Positions 44,641-57,863 of a stretch of 64,000 bases of DNA are shown one piece after another (the first letter of the stretch is position 1; each line of letters opens with the position of its first letter). The notes under the pieces are model-generated. The model was given only the letters and a program-made list of their open reading frames with translations, searched no databases and was not told the origin of the DNA. This DNA is from Symsagittifera roscoffensis. Lineage: Eukaryota; Xenacoelomorpha; Acoela; Convolutidae. The translations under genes were made by a program, and so were the position numbers. The stretch lies in contig NC_087063.1 of the NCBI RefSeq assembly GCF_963678635.1, positions 14,203,006-14,267,005 on the forward strand, written 5' to 3'.

Positions 44641-46139
44641 GTTCATAAAAAATTCTACCTTCCTGGAGTGTCCTGAATTGAATTAAATAACATTAAGCTT
44701 GTTCTCAGATAATGAGAAGCTAGGAGTTGAGAGAAAAGGTTGATCCGTATCCGATGTACATGATGAACTTTATCCACTGAACAAAAACAATATTACGATA
44801 ATAATTGAATAGTAACCCTGTTCTTAGGAGTAACCTCATGGTCTAGGGATACTGAGACTCAGCCATGAAGTCACCATTTTTGCATGTAACCATGTTTTTT
44901 TGCGTCCGATAGCCTTCAAGTTGTAACTACTTTGTCAACCCGATGTTAATGGACCACGCATCAAACCTTTTTTTGTATAGACTGTTAAAAGCATTTGAAG
45001 CTGTGTTTGGACGCTAGCCAGTCATTTCATGAACTAGCTTCTTTTTCCGCCGATATGTACCTCCTTACGAATGTAACTTATATGTTTTTTTGGCGCTCCT
45101 GGGTGTTATTCTTTTATTATCTTGATCGATCTCTTTACGAAATTAGTTCGCGCCGAGCGGATGCTCGGACAATGGCCCTTAACCGAGGGCCGGAAGGGTG
45201 GAATGGAACGCTGAAGCCTTCCGGATTCCCCGATTTAGCTTTTTAACACAGTTAAGACCAAAAATTCACGTATCGTGAAGGGTGTGGATCGTCCTTCCCG
45301 TCGTTTCCTGCGCAATATAAGATCAAAATCACTTAAAATTATAAGAGAAACCAATTAAAAAGTAGTATACTACCTGAAGAAACCAAAAAAAGAACCAAAA
45401 AAAGCACAAACAGTACAAAACATAAAATTTGTACAAATCCTTACCCCAGACGAGATGCGATCTGACCATCCCGTTTTATGTTGTTAAAAATATTGTTGCT
45501 ACAGGTGTTTATTTGAAACGAAATTGTTACGATCAAAACTGTGGCTTTTTTTGGTGCCTGTGTTGTTGGGCTCTTAGAAAAACTAAGCACGTTAATGCTC
45601 TTTGTGCTCACAGTACGATATCAATTTGTGGTGATCTCCTAGTGTAGTGACCTCCAACCGAGTTGCGAATTTCCGAGTTCAGCATCGTATATCGGACTTT
45701 GAGCTGAGTAGGAAGGGCATTATACTTTTAGTACTACTATTTAAATTACTCGTAATAAATTTCTCATACTGTTTTTCAGTCAAACAGACCCAACATAGAC
45801 TTGTGTTTAGGGTCTAAAAAGTGATTTTTTGACCTCCCAAATCGCAATTTTTGAGCAATCGACTTTTTTTGAAGAGGAAGATTGCGCTGAGAGAGTGAGT
45901 CACATAGTAACTGGACTAACAGAACAAGGAACTGGTCGAATTTAGTTTGGCCGCGGTTCGAAATTTTTGGGTATCGAAGTCCGTTTTTTCGTGATTTCTG
46001 AAAAAACGAAACGCCGCAAAATCTGGAACTTTTTAGTAAGTGAGTAAGTGCGTTCTGACTACACACACTTGTGAATCGACAGATTTAAGACCCCATTTGC
46101 CAACAACTTTCCTGGTCCCAGCAAAATGGAAATTAACAG
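44641..46139. other. 1.5 kb without a recognised gene
   Basis: No supported gene. A more GC-rich patch at 45140-45240 (GCGCCGAGCGGATGCTCGG) stands out. A minus-strand frame at 45776-46066 has no motif. Confidence 0.35.
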
Positions 46140-47159
46140 GGTTGATTTAGTGGATTCATCAATCCGGAGGTGTCCAACTAGCATTGTTTTTGACATATTT
46201 TTTCGGCTGAAACGTTTTAGATCTGTTTTTTTTTTGCCTTGAGCATTGAACTAAAGGGCACGTTTACAATGTTCTCGGCCATAGGGAAGGGTCAGGGTAC
46301 CAAAAAAATGACTGAGAGTCAAGACGGAAATAGGCTTGTTAAAAGACCCCTTACAGTAAGGGGAATTATTGAAAAAAGCAGCTTAGCTTCAATCCGGAGG
46401 GTTCTGAAGCCAGAACGAACCCTTCCTAGTTAGGCGAACTTGCATTTTAGGCTCTTTTACCGTATGTGGAAGAATCTTAGTCTAGATTTTTGGCATCTCG
46501 AGGGTGTCACAATTTTGCCGAATCATTAGGGTTCCAATCTGGAGATTTCCCGTTCTTGCCATTCCGGAATATTCATTTTTCGCTAATCCAGAGGGTTCTC
46601 AATTCAAAAGAGCCCTGTTTTTACCACTCCGGAAGGGTATTTTTTTTGCCAAACCAAAGGAACCCCAATTCAGAGGGGTTCTGCCTTATGCCAATCAGCA
46701 GGGGTCCCAATTCGGAGTGGTCCAGTGTTGCCCATTTCGAAAGTTCCCTGAACGCCAAGCTGTGGGGTCTAAGAATTTTTTTCTCCTAACATAAATAAAA
46801 AAAACAAGAAAATCAGCGAGTAGATATAAGATGTTAGGACAAATAGGGTGACCAAACAAGACGGCAATGGTAACCTGCCTTTAAATAAAAACTGAAACGG
46901 CCATAGTAAAACTGAAGCACATCTAAACACGGATACAACCGAAAAAAAATCGACAGTGGTTACATTGGAAGACTGGTTGCCTTTAGATTTTCAGTAGGTC
47001 TAGCTCGGGCAATCCCAAGGCAGATAGGTAACACAGAATTTTGGGTGCAAAAGTCGCCCACTTAAGAAAATACTGCATGCAAGTTTTGTCGAATAAGTGC
47101 GGCACTAAACAGGGAAAATTCTTTCTTTGGAAACCATTTAAGCAAATCAATTGCAACAC
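46140..47159 (+). repeat. LTR-like unit 2, diverged
   Basis: Older relative of the other units: GTTAAAAGACCCCTTACAG, a minisatellite at 46490-46770 with eroded CCGGAGGGTTC words, and the same tail (ATACTGCATGCAAGTTTTGTC). It sits head-to-tail with the next unit. Confidence 0.6.
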
Positions 47160-48019
47160 GCATTCAGTTTTGATTCTTTTTTTTTTCAAGTTGAATATAT
47201 TTTTTACTTTAATAATTGCTTTTGATTGGGTAGTGAATGCATTATTTTCAAATAAATTGACAGCATCAGGCTGTGTTAGTTTTTTTATTCAATAAACAAT
47301 AGTCAATTGCTGGGCATAAATTAGAAAGGAGGCAGAAATCGGAAAGAGGTTTGTTAAAAGACCCCTCACCGTTAAGAGAAATTGTTCAGCTCGCTTTAAC
47401 CCGGAGGGGTCTGAAACCAAAACGAGTCCTTCCTAGTTGATTGAATTTGCATAATAGGCTCTATGACTGTAACTGGAAGGGTCTCGGCTTAGATTTTTGA
47501 CAACTCGGAAAGGTCACAGTTTAGTGGAATCAGAAGGGTCCCAATCCAAAGGGATCCCATTTAGCCAATCCGGAAGGGTCAATTTTTGCAAATCAGGAGG
47601 GGTCCCAATTCGGAGGGGTCATGTTTTTGCCGATCCGGAGAGGTCCCAATTCGGAGGAATCCTTGTTTTTGCCATTCGGGAAGATCCCTGAATGCCTATC
47701 CGGAGGTTTCTAAGATTTTTTCACAGTTTATTTTTGCAAAAAGACAATATAAGTGATCAAAGTTCGGATATCAGGACAAAAAAGCAGACCAAAAAAGACA
47801 GGAAACCAATGACTGCTCTGTTAACCTGCCTTTAAATATAAACTGAAAAATCATAGTGAAAACAAAACAGGTCTAAAACCGGAGATTCGCGATTCTGGGC
47901 CTAATCGAATACAGACAGAGAAAAATACTGCCTGCAAGTTTTGTCTAATAAGTGCGGCACTAAACAGGGAAAAATTTTTCTTTGGAAACCACTTTCACTA
48001 TCAATTGCAATACACATAC
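47160..48019 (+). repeat. LTR-like unit 3 with minisatellite
   Basis: Directly abuts the next copy with a period of 856 bases, measured between GGCTGTGTTAG at 47269 and 48125. Minisatellite 47510-47700. Very similar to unit 1. Confidence 0.7.
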
Positions 48020-49130
48020 AATTTTGATACTTGTTTTTTCAAGTTGGATATTTTTTTAAATTTTATTAATTGATTTTGATTGGGTAGTGAGTGCTTTATT
48101 TTTAAAAAAAAAATGACATCATCAGGCTGTGTTAGTTTTTTATTCAATAACAAATAGTCATTTGCTGGGCTTTAATTAGAAAGGAAGCAGAATTCTGAAA
48201 CATGTTTGTTAAAAGTCCCATCACCGTCAAGAGAAAATGTTAAATAAGCAGCTCGCTTCAATCCGGAGGGGTCTGAAACCAAAACGAGTCGAGTCCTTCC
48301 TAGTAAGTTGAACTTGCATAGTAGGCTCCAAGACCGTAACTGGAGGGGTTTTGGTTTAGATTTTTGACCACTCGCAAGCGTCACAATTTAGCGGAATCAG
48401 AAGGGTCCCAATCCCTAAGGATCCGTTTTAACCAATCCAGAAGTGTCAATTTTTGCAAATCCGGAGGGGTTCTAATTCTGACGGGCCATGTATTTTGCCA
48501 ATCAGGAGGTGTCCTTATTCGGAGGGGTCATGTTTTTGCCAATCCGGATAGGTCCCAAATCAGAGGTGTCCTTGTTTTTGCCAGTTTGGAAAGATCCCTG
48601 AACGCCTATCCGGAGGGGTCTAAGATTTTTTACAGTTTTTTTGCTGAAAAAACAATTACTGATCAGAATTAAGGTATTAGGACAATTATGCAGACCAAAA
48701 AAGACATAAAATCATTGACTGATTTATTTTAATCAATGACTGATTTATTCGAATTACTTAGAACGCAAAATTTTGTTTTGGAAGAGTGGTTGTCTTGGAA
48801 ATTTTAGTAGGTCTACCTTGGGCAATCCGAATGCAGATAGGTAACACAGTACTCGGTGGATGCATTAGTCGCCCGCTTGACAAAAATACTGCCTTCAAAT
48901 TTTGTTTGTTTAATGCGGCATTAAACAGGGGAAACTTCCCTCTTTAGAAACCACTATGACTATCAAATTGCGGCAGCCCAATCGCAATACACTTACATAC
49001 ACATACAACTTTTATCCAATAAACAGTAGTCAATTGCAATGCATAAATAATAAAAACGCTTTACTGTGATTGTGATAACTTAATAAGATTCGTGGTTACT
49101 TGTTAGGTAAAACTTTCGAACATTATCGTG
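48020..49130 (+). repeat. LTR-like unit 4 with minisatellite
   Basis: Last unit of the head-to-tail group, running into the gag-like leader of the main gypsy copy. Minisatellite 48370-48620. The tail diverges after about 48700. Confidence 0.65.
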
Positions 49131-50170
49131 TTGTGTGAATATTATCTGTCATCAGAAAACAAATACGGTAGCAAGCGAATCAAATGAGTGAGCAGTAGAA
49201 AGCAATAGACTAAGATGAGTCTACATGAGTAAGTGATAGCTCTGGGAAAATTATACTGAAGAAACAAAAGAAATCAATGAATGATCCTTTTATAGAAAGG
49301 ACCAAAGAGACTCGGAGCAAGAAGGGGAAGAAAGTTTCATGCCAATTGATTGAAACAAGGAGTCAAAATTTTGGAAGACAAAAGGACAAAAATGGATGAA
49401 GAGATCCATCCGAGCCCTGCTCAGGATGAGAATCAGGCGGAACGTTCAACCGAAGGAAATGGGATCAGAAAATTAACAAGTGATTTCTCCCGTAGAACAG
49501 GGTCACAATTTCGCTACGGGACTCTTGACCGAGAAGAAATGCCGGAACTGCCAGCACTTTGATTGAAAACACGACAGAGGGAGGCTCGCCTTCTTAGTGC
49601 CAATGAGAACGGAAAGCCTGCGGGAAGAAAAAAATTGCAACAGACAGGATATTAGTAAAAACAAGAAACGCTAAGAAGATGACAGATGAGTAATTGGCCA
49701 ATAACTTGTCGCGATTGAGGCGGGAAGCTAAAGAAAGAGAAAAACTATTGAGGGGTGACCTGGAACAATTTCCGAGTCAACAAGAAAAAATGCACTCAGC
49801 CCCTAATGGACAGCTTGGATGGCCTACTGGGAGACGTGAGCGGGTCTAGCAATAGAGTAGCACAGTCTAGAGAAGCTATCAGAGAGCCGAGAGTGAACTT
49901 CATTGAGCATTCAAACAAAGGAAGCACGTATGGGTTCACAAGAGTGAAGGGTTAACAATGAATCCTAGACTCAGGATCAGAAGTCAGCGTAATGCCGATA
50001 AAGACATGGGAAAGGATGGTTTTCACCGGGGCGTACCTGATACCCACGAACTTAAGATTGACTGCCGCCAAACAAGGAGCCATTTACGTAGCCGAGAGAA
50101 CTTCAATGACATTCCTCCAGATGGGATGAGGGAACATCTGGATGAGTTTTTTTGTCCATTATTTTGAATA
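49131..50170 (+). pseudogene. Ty3/gypsy gag-like region, copy 2
   Basis: Short frames (49350-49562, 49755-49955, 49958-50167) in series, matching the copy at 43260. No nucleocapsid zinc knuckle seen. Position between LTR-like unit and pol supports gag. Confidence 0.5.
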
Positions 50171-50640
50171 ATGGACTGATAAGAATTGGGAACCCAAAAA
50201 GAAATATGTTAAACGACCAGTAAATAGGATAAAAACTGATGAGACTAAGTCAATAGTTTTTTTAGACAAAAAAAATAAAATTACAGCCTAAACAGGCTGT
50301 AGTAGCAATTTTTAGGATAAAAAACTTAAGCCCCTTGAGTGATACTAAGCATGTTAACCTGGCATCGAAACCAAACAGTCAAAGCTCAGTGATTTTAGGC
50401 CGGAGCTTTTCTGTCACACAAAATGGGCTGTGTTTGAGTGTATTGTTGATTACACTGGACACCTTAGTTTAAATCCAACGTGAAAGAAATCTTGGCTGCG
50501 TTTTGCCAATGAGAACGGACTATGAAGAAACGCCAAACCTGAAGAGGCATCGAGAAAAGGACTGTCCAACTCACACAAATAAAGATTTTGTTTTGAAATG
50601 TTTGATGAAATAAAATCTTTAATTAACATATTTTCAATGA
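50171..50640. other. Gypsy internal DNA, no domain seen
   Basis: Region between gag-like and reverse transcriptase; a protease would be expected here, but no DTG/DSG motif is convincing. Confidence 0.35.
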
Positions 50641-52320
50641 CATTTGAAAAAATTGACGGCTTATCGAGCTGCTCAAAATTTTTTGGTATGCCCCTCCTCA
50701 TATGAATTAGAGTTTAACAAATCAGTTCTGCCAGAAATAGAGCATTTAAGACTTAAGATAGGGGAAGGAAAGTTTGAGTTGTTGAGGGCAGTTTTAATTC
50801 GGAACACAGAAGTTTTCTCAAAGATAAAGCGGACACTTATTGTTGTAATATCGTCGTGTTGGTTCGAACTGAAGAAATCGCCGTTTCCCTCTGGGAGGAA
50901 GCGAGGCGCATGACACCTCATAAATCGGAGGCGTGCCAAGCAGAAATAGAAATGCTGCTCGAATACGACTTGATAGAACCCTCGAAGTCACTTGGGGTTT
51001 GTGGAATCATCATGGCCAAAAATTTAAGGAGGACAGCTGAGATTCTGTTGCGAAAAATGCTACCTGAACGTGGTGACCATAAAGTCATAAAGGACAATAC
51101 CTTATTCCACGGATAGACAAGGGCCGCTCAAAATTTGCCGATGCCAAGTTTTTCACAACATTGTACCTGGGTCCTGCCTTCCGGCAGGTTCCCCTGCCAA
51201 AACAGGATAGAGAAAAGACCGGATTTGCATGAGAGTCAAGCTTGTAATAGTGGAAGAGGATGTTCTTTGGCTTGTGCAATGCGACGGCGACCTTTAAAGA
51301 CTGATGGCTCAGGCCTTGACAAGCATAATAAGGAATTAAGGGAATCTCGTGAAGTGATATGTGGATGATAGAGACACCTACCTTGACACTCCAAAAAGAC
51401 AGACTTGATGAAGTCTTTGACTGCATGAGCAGAGCTGCCTTGAAATGCGAACCCTCGAAATGTGAGATCCTTAGGGACTCAATGAAGTACCTGTCAAAAC
51501 AAGTGGATAAGCATGGCATGAGGCCGGATCCGGATGCGGCGGAGGCCGTGTTAACATTGAAGGCCTTCAAAACTGACACGCAGCAGATGAGCTAGCTAGG
51601 ATTCGCGAATTATCATTGAGAGTTCGTAAATGTTTCGCAGACAAAGCCTACCCGTTGCAACAACTGATGCGCAACAGAGTGAAGAAATTCGAATGGAATG
51701 AAAGAGCTCAGGAAAATTTCGAGAATGGAAATCAGGAGCTGTTCCAAGCGCCAGTGCTAGGCATACCCAGGAGAAAGGCATGTGCGTTCTTTATACTGGT
51801 GCTTCACCGTTAGCCGTTTCCTGAATACTGCATCAGGAGCAAGAGCTAAATGGAATAACAGTCCTCCGTCCCATTGCATACGACAGTAAGGTTTTGAGCG
51901 ATACTGAGATGAACCACAGTTCACCAAAAGCCGAACTGTTTGCGGTAGTTACGTTCCTGGAGAAGTATCGCGCCTACTTGGTGGGAAGCGCTTCCTTCAA
52001 GTTGCGAGAGAATATATGAGCTCTATCCTGGTTGAAAACGTATTCGATGGACCAGGACTACATTGGTCGTTGGATAGTCAGTTTTGATGGCTACCAAATA
52101 ATAATATTCGAGCAGAGGATGCGTGACAAGCACCAAAATGCTGACAGCCTTAGCAGGAAAACTGAATTTTACGAAAAATCGGAACAGAAGCAGGCCAAAC
52201 AGTCTAAAATCAATGAAGGGTTCTCGTTTTTAGACAAAGAGACTTACGAATTGCTTACACTGATGATATGGCTGGACAGGTCAAGACATCTTACACCAGC
52301 GCATCTTGAATTAAATTAGA
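50641..52320 (+). pseudogene. pol: Ty3/gypsy reverse transcriptase and RNase H, broken
   Basis: In changing frames: HKSEACQAEIEMLLEYDLIE (RT opening), IIMAK, KTGFACE-like, the catalytic YVDD at about 51356-51368, then KCEPSKCEILRDSMKYL, FEWNERAQENFENG and RRKACAFFILV. RNase H/tether signals follow: WLKTYSMDQDY, then RDKHQNADSLSRKTEFYE. The order and spacing are those of Ty3/gypsy pol. At least six frame breaks or stops; inactive. Confidence 0.85.
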
Positions 52321-53489
52321 AAAGCGGCAGAGATTAAGATCTTACTCAAAAAGGACCCGGTGCCCTTCGATCTGATGCTACATTCAAACCGAACATACGC
52401 AGCCTTTCATTGCTCGATAAAATAACTTTGGTCACACTGGAGGTGATGCAGATGCTGTGTGCATAATTAAAAAAGAAAGTGACTAGAAAAGCTCCTAAAT
52501 GGAGAGCAGCCATGGCATGGTTGGCAGTCAGTGAGAAAATACGGATAAAAACATCAGGACGCCAACACAAAGAAAATGAAAGGGATTGTAGGGTAGTAGT
52601 TCAGCGGCTAGTTTTCTGAATTCCTCAAAGCGTTTTGATGAGAACATCGTGAAAGACAAAAAACAAGTGGCCAGGATTCAAAGGAAGACAGTCACTTTCG
52701 AAGCAAGAAAATTTGTCCGGAGAGTCGGACACCGAAGGAAGCGTATTTGCAGGTGGACAAAACCAGAGAGCTTGAATGGATGAGTAGATCCTGCATATCA
52801 AAATCTGCCGCGGAGTCGTGCTCCACGGTAGACTCATCTGTCGAAGACACCTTGAGGAAATTAGAGATTGACACGTACTCAGACTGCTGGTGGAGACTCG
52901 AGCAAGAGACTTGGTCTGGGAGGTGCACCAAGACCCTGATAGTGATCGCTACCTGTTCTTCAGTGAAAAAGTCTTTGACAACGCTGCAGATGACTTGGAG
53001 ATAATAGCGGTGCCAAAACGTTCGATGAGCTTGTTTCCGCAGATGGAAGCAGGCAGGGTTGACCTAAAACCATACAAACAGGACGCAAAGTCAATGGCAA
53101 AGATTTGGTGTGTTAAGATGGAAGATGACGCACATCGGCACGATGAGTTAAGCAGTCATCTGAGGGTCATGAGGAAATACTTGAAAGCGAGATACATACT
53201 CTTGAATTAACTAAGAGCGCAGAGAAATGACCATATTACATTTAGCTTGAAAATTTGGATTAAAATTGATCTTATCGGATCTTCAGACAGTCCTATTTGC
53301 AAAATTTGAGACGGTTATATCTGAATAAGGATTGGATCTTTGATACAAAAAGAGAAATATGACAAGGTTTTGTACAAATAAAATGCGGTGATGTCGCCGC
53401 TACGCTATCAAACGGAAGTATTATCCACGTCACATGATCAGATGGGTCATTAAGTAACCGTTAATTTAGACCATAGATAGGATTCTATT
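52321..53489 (+). other. Gypsy pol linker region
   Basis: Frames at 52747-53004 and 52890-53210 read as Ser- and acid-rich text without a domain. In this position the family has the linker between RNase H and integrase. Confidence 0.35.
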
Positions 53490-54432
53490 AACGCTTTGAA
53501 TGGCCTGTGATGAAAAAAGCATGCAAGAAGTGGGTGACGGCATGTCTGTCGTGCCAGCTAGTGAAATGTTCTAGGAAAAGGCGATTCCTATCACAGTCAA
53601 TCGAGTCATCCGAGCTTAATGAAGTGGTGCAGACCAATCACCACTAGATACATTTGGGAGAGACTGGTTAAGATAAGGTCTTTGCATTAAAGAATGCAGA
53701 AGTCGTGCCTGCATACCAGCCTCAGCCCAAGAGACTTGCGATCATCTGATCAATACTTCAATAGCCAGACGCTAATTCCGATGACATTCCGATCAAAAAA
53801 CGGAAGTGTTTTTTGGAGAAGTTACTTAGTAGCTCATGAGACAACATATCAGCCTCAGACGAATGGCTTAGTAGAAAGACGAAATCGGACTCAGGGGTCG
53901 ATGTTGAAGGTGTATTATTCCTGATAAATGACTGATTTGGACAGATATTTGCCACGAATAATTGGAGTTTAGAAAAACCAAAGGAATAAGTCCTCCTATG
54001 ATGTTGACAGGGCATAAAAAGACTTTGCCTTTGATTTTTGTTTAACCCGGAGTACGAAGGAAAAAAGTCATCGCCACAAGTCTATATAAAAGATTAGATC
54101 AGAGGTTTGCTAATTGACGCAAGACACAGCAAGCCCAGGCTCAGGCGAGGCAGAGGAAAATGTGTGATCAGAAAACAACTGTTGCAAAATTTTACTCAGT
54201 AGGAGACTACGTGTGGGTTTTTCGGAATGTTATCCCACCGAAAGGAACGAAGAAACTCCTAAGAAAATGGAAGGTACCGTTCATGATAACGGAAGTGCAT
54301 CAGGAGGGACATTTTTACAGACTGACTACCGGCCGAGCTGCGCACTTTGAAAACGTTAAGCCATACAATTCATCCAAAAAAGACTGGTGTATACCTAAAG
54401 ACATGGAAGAGGGCGATTACGTGATGATGTAA
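53490..54432 (+). pseudogene. int: Ty3/gypsy integrase, broken
   Basis: Zn-finger end WVTACLSCQLVK near 53530, core end TTYQPQTNGLVERRNRTQG at 53847-53903 with the catalytic Glu, and a C-terminal GPY/F-like module in one frame from 54160: FYSVGDYVWVFRN, KKLLRKWKVPFMITEVHQEG, GRAAHFENVKPYN. Frames are interrupted between these parts. Confidence 0.85.
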
Positions 54433-54911
54433 CCTGCTTGTGAAGTCAGTGAGAAAGGCACCACGGAAACAAACGATAGGAATGAGGCGCTGGAAGACGG
54501 AACAAGCCCGCTTTGGACCTGGATCCTAATGAGATAATTGAGACGAATGGAGATATTTTACCCTATGCAGAAGAAAATTGGGAAAACTCCAAGCAGATGC
54601 CTGTTCCCAAGAACATGGAACCTGATCAACCCTTTTCGACGCAGACACGATCAAGTGACAGAGCTAGACCCGCAAAAAAATGTAATTCTTACGGAGACGA
54701 CTTCGTAGGGGACAGAATAGACCTGAAAAGGATACTGAAGACCTTGTGGGTCTGGAAGAGATAACCGTGTCACAGGATGATCAAGACATTGTCCATGATC
54801 AAGACAAAGGTTGAATAAACGAGTCTGAGCCCGAAGTGGAATTTGACGACGAAGAGCAGCAATCTTACTAGCAAAACTTGACAAACCTGCGCATCTTGGA
54901 GTGGTTGAACG
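54433..54911 (+). other. Gypsy pol 3' tail
   Basis: Hydrophilic open frame 54513-54764 (NEIIETNGDILPYAEENWE) follows the integrase, as in related elements; no domain. Confidence 0.4.
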
Positions 54912-55014
54912 ATATGACGTTCTAAGGAAACCAGTGTCACGATTCAGGATAAAGACCGCGAGAGCTTGAAGTTTATAGAGAATGACGAACATGATCCTTC
55001 CTGGACAGCCCACT
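54912..55014 (+). repeat. 103-bp segment, original copy
   Basis: Starts ATATGACGTTCTAAGGAAAC and ends GACAGCCCACT; an identical copy is at 57187-57289. Confidence 0.9.
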
Positions 55015-56602
55015 AAGGTCCATTGTTCATTCCTGCGTCCAACCTCAACTTAACATCCGGAATAGTAAGGCTAAAAGAATCAAAATGGTGCAAAACGAAA
55101 ATAAGGGAGACTTGGAAATAAGTTTGAAAATAAAATAAGAAAGAGAAACGAACAATAATTACCAAAAGTTTTTAAAAGGAAATATGAATGGTACTTTATG
55201 TAAACTCATATTTATATGAACGAAAAGGATTAGCTTTTAGATAAAAATAAGCGAGAAAACCGCAGCCGGATATACCCATACTTATTTAGTGGTGGGAAAG
55301 TTTGGAAGGGATTAAACTTAACCTCCGCGCGAAAATAAATACCAAAGTATTTTGTCTGTCGGGTGTTCTAAGAGAGGGGTCTTTTTATTTCGGGCAGGGT
55401 ACTTTGGGGTCTTTAAAAAAGATGGGTCTTTTTGGACCCTACTTTTGGTAGGACCCCAAAGACCCCTACCGTCGAAAAGACCCCCCCCCTAAGGACACAC
55501 GGCGGATTACAATACTACTTACAGTAAAAGTAGTATTTACCAAAAAAAGTTGCTCTGTTAGAAACCAGAAAAATAAAGCCAACAATTGGCGTAGTCCATT
55601 AATGCAGCCGGTCTTTCAAACCGTTTAATCAAACTCTTATTGTAAATTACAACAGATCTGAAATCTGTTTGCTTCTGTAGATAATCAGTTTTATGCCATT
55701 TTTGTCGCTGAGAGATCCCTCTTGGAAATCGTTTTAAAACTGGAACGAGACAAATTCGGGCTATTTAATACTTTGATAAAGGAAAAATGTATTTTTTGCA
55801 TTTTAAATAGCGCATGAGGAGATGACTTTCAAAAAGCGCGCTGATTTAATTTTGTTTGCTTTCTTTTGAAAAAATCTTCATTCTTTTTAAAGCAAATACT
55901 ACACGATACAACTTAAAAAGCAGTCCAAAAATTGAGGTCTTCGCCCTGATTCGAAAAAGACAGGAAACTGAAAAAGAGCCTGTAAATTTGCTATATGCGG
56001 TTGGGGATTTGTGAGAAGAAGTAACAATTTTCCGTGTTCTGAAGCTTTTGTCCACATTTTCTAATTATTAGGAACTTTGGTTTTTAGCAAATCTTGTTCA
56101 CTTTTGCCCTATCCTTTTTAAATGGGGGCAAAAGCGTTACAAGGTACAAAACTTAGGATCTACTTAACAATCTCTTTCTCGACCTCTTTCTTTCGACCAT
56201 TTAGAAAGCAGCAAAGTTAGAATTTTCTATACAAAGCTTTATTGCTCTTTACTGTATTTAATTATAGGGATAAAAGCTCTGCAGTAGATACTATAGAGTG
56301 TGAGAGATTGTACAGTAGATCCAAAATGTTTAATGCTTATTGTTTATTTTCGGAATAGGAGGATTTGTTACAAGGTGCCATAAGGGCGCGGGAGGTAGTT
56401 AACACTCAAAAAGAACTTCTACGCTGAAACATTAGTAATTAAAATCAAAAATAGCTTGTGTGGAAACGTCAGAAGGCCCCCAGGTTACTTAGTTGGGAAA
56501 AACATTGGACTTCCTGACAAAAAAATTGAAATTTGCAAGTTTGCAGGCAAATTTCAATGTTTGAAAATAAAGTTTGCTTGGCCAAGCCTAAGTTTTCTAT
56601 AT
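55015..56602. other. 1.6 kb without a recognised gene
   Basis: Contains an imperfect hairpin at 55424-55466 (GGGTCTTTTTGGACCCTAC with its inverse after TTTTG), a C run at 55481-55490 and otherwise nothing supported. Confidence 0.4.
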
Positions 56603-57177
56603 TGAGGACAAAAAACTACCGATGTTTGGGAGATATTTTGAAAGAGTCGAAATTCCCTGGATGATTTTCACTGTCGATAAAACTAAACAAAAAAGACACG
56701 ATCCAAATAAGTAAATTTAATCACCAAAGAATCACTTTATTTTCAGCGGGTGTCATAGTACTTGTCGGAGACTACACGAGATCCACTTCAAAAAAGAAGA
56801 GAATACCGGGAAACGAAATGATCGTCCACCAAGGGTATGGTACATAAAATATTTTAAACGATCACGGAATATCTTTTTTGCAATAGTCCCATAGGATCAT
56901 TATTGAGTGAAGCTGAAAACGCTTCTCAATGACATCATTACGAGTTCAATTCAACCTATAACCCATGCTATAATTACTAACTGACCCTTGCAAAGTCTAT
57001 ATTTAGTTATCCCGTTAAAGTTTCGACCTCCCAAGGGCCAGGGTGAGAACCTTTTCATGGGTAGCTAATTCATTTCAGGCATTCATAATTTCCATCTATA
57101 CTCTATTCTAATCACGGTCCTCTAGCTATCAGGGAGCTTAGTTCGTATATCAGTGGTCAAATTAAGCTAGAACATCC
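56603..57177 (+). repeat. 575-bp perfect duplication, copy 1
   Basis: Starts TGAGGACAAAAAACTACC and ends AAGCTAGAACATCC. It is repeated at a constant offset of 686 bases (57289-57863) with no difference I could find. Confidence 0.9.
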
Positions 57178-57186
57178 GTTCTAAGA

Positions 57187-57289
57187 ATATGACGTTCTAA
57201 GGAAACCAGTGTCACGATTCAGGATAAAGACCGCGAGAGCTTGAAGTTTATAGAGAATGACGAACATGATCCTTCCTGGACAGCCCACT
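57187..57289 (+). repeat. 103-bp segment, transposed copy
   Basis: Identical to 54912-55014 and placed exactly between the two 575-bp copies; joins at GTTCTAAG on the left and TGAGGAC on the right. Confidence 0.9.
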
Positions 57290-57863
57290 GAGGACAAAAA
57301 ACTACCGATGTTTGGGAGATATTTTGAAAGAGTCGAAATTCCCTGGATGATTTTCACTGTCGATAAAACTAAACAAAAAAGACACGATCCAAATAAGTAA
57401 ATTTAATCACCAAAGAATCACTTTATTTTCAGCGGGTGTCATAGTACTTGTCGGAGACTACACGAGATCCACTTCAAAAAAGAAGAGAATACCGGGAAAC
57501 GAAATGATCGTCCACCAAGGGTATGGTACATAAAATATTTTAAACGATCACGGAATATCTTTTTTGCAATAGTCCCATAGGATCATTATTGAGTGAAGCT
57601 GAAAACGCTTCTCAATGACATCATTACGAGTTCAATTCAACCTATAACCCATGCTATAATTACTAACTGACCCTTGCAAAGTCTATATTTAGTTATCCCG
57701 TTAAAGTTTCGACCTCCCAAGGGCCAGGGTGAGAACCTTTTCATGGGTAGCTAATTCATTTCAGGCATTCATAATTTCCATCTATACTCTATTCTAATCA
57801 CGGTCCTCTAGCTATCAGGGAGCTTAGTTCGTATATCAGTGGTCAAATTAAGCTAGAACATCC
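57289..57863 (+). repeat. 575-bp perfect duplication, copy 2
   Basis: Identical to 56603-57177. Confidence 0.9.
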
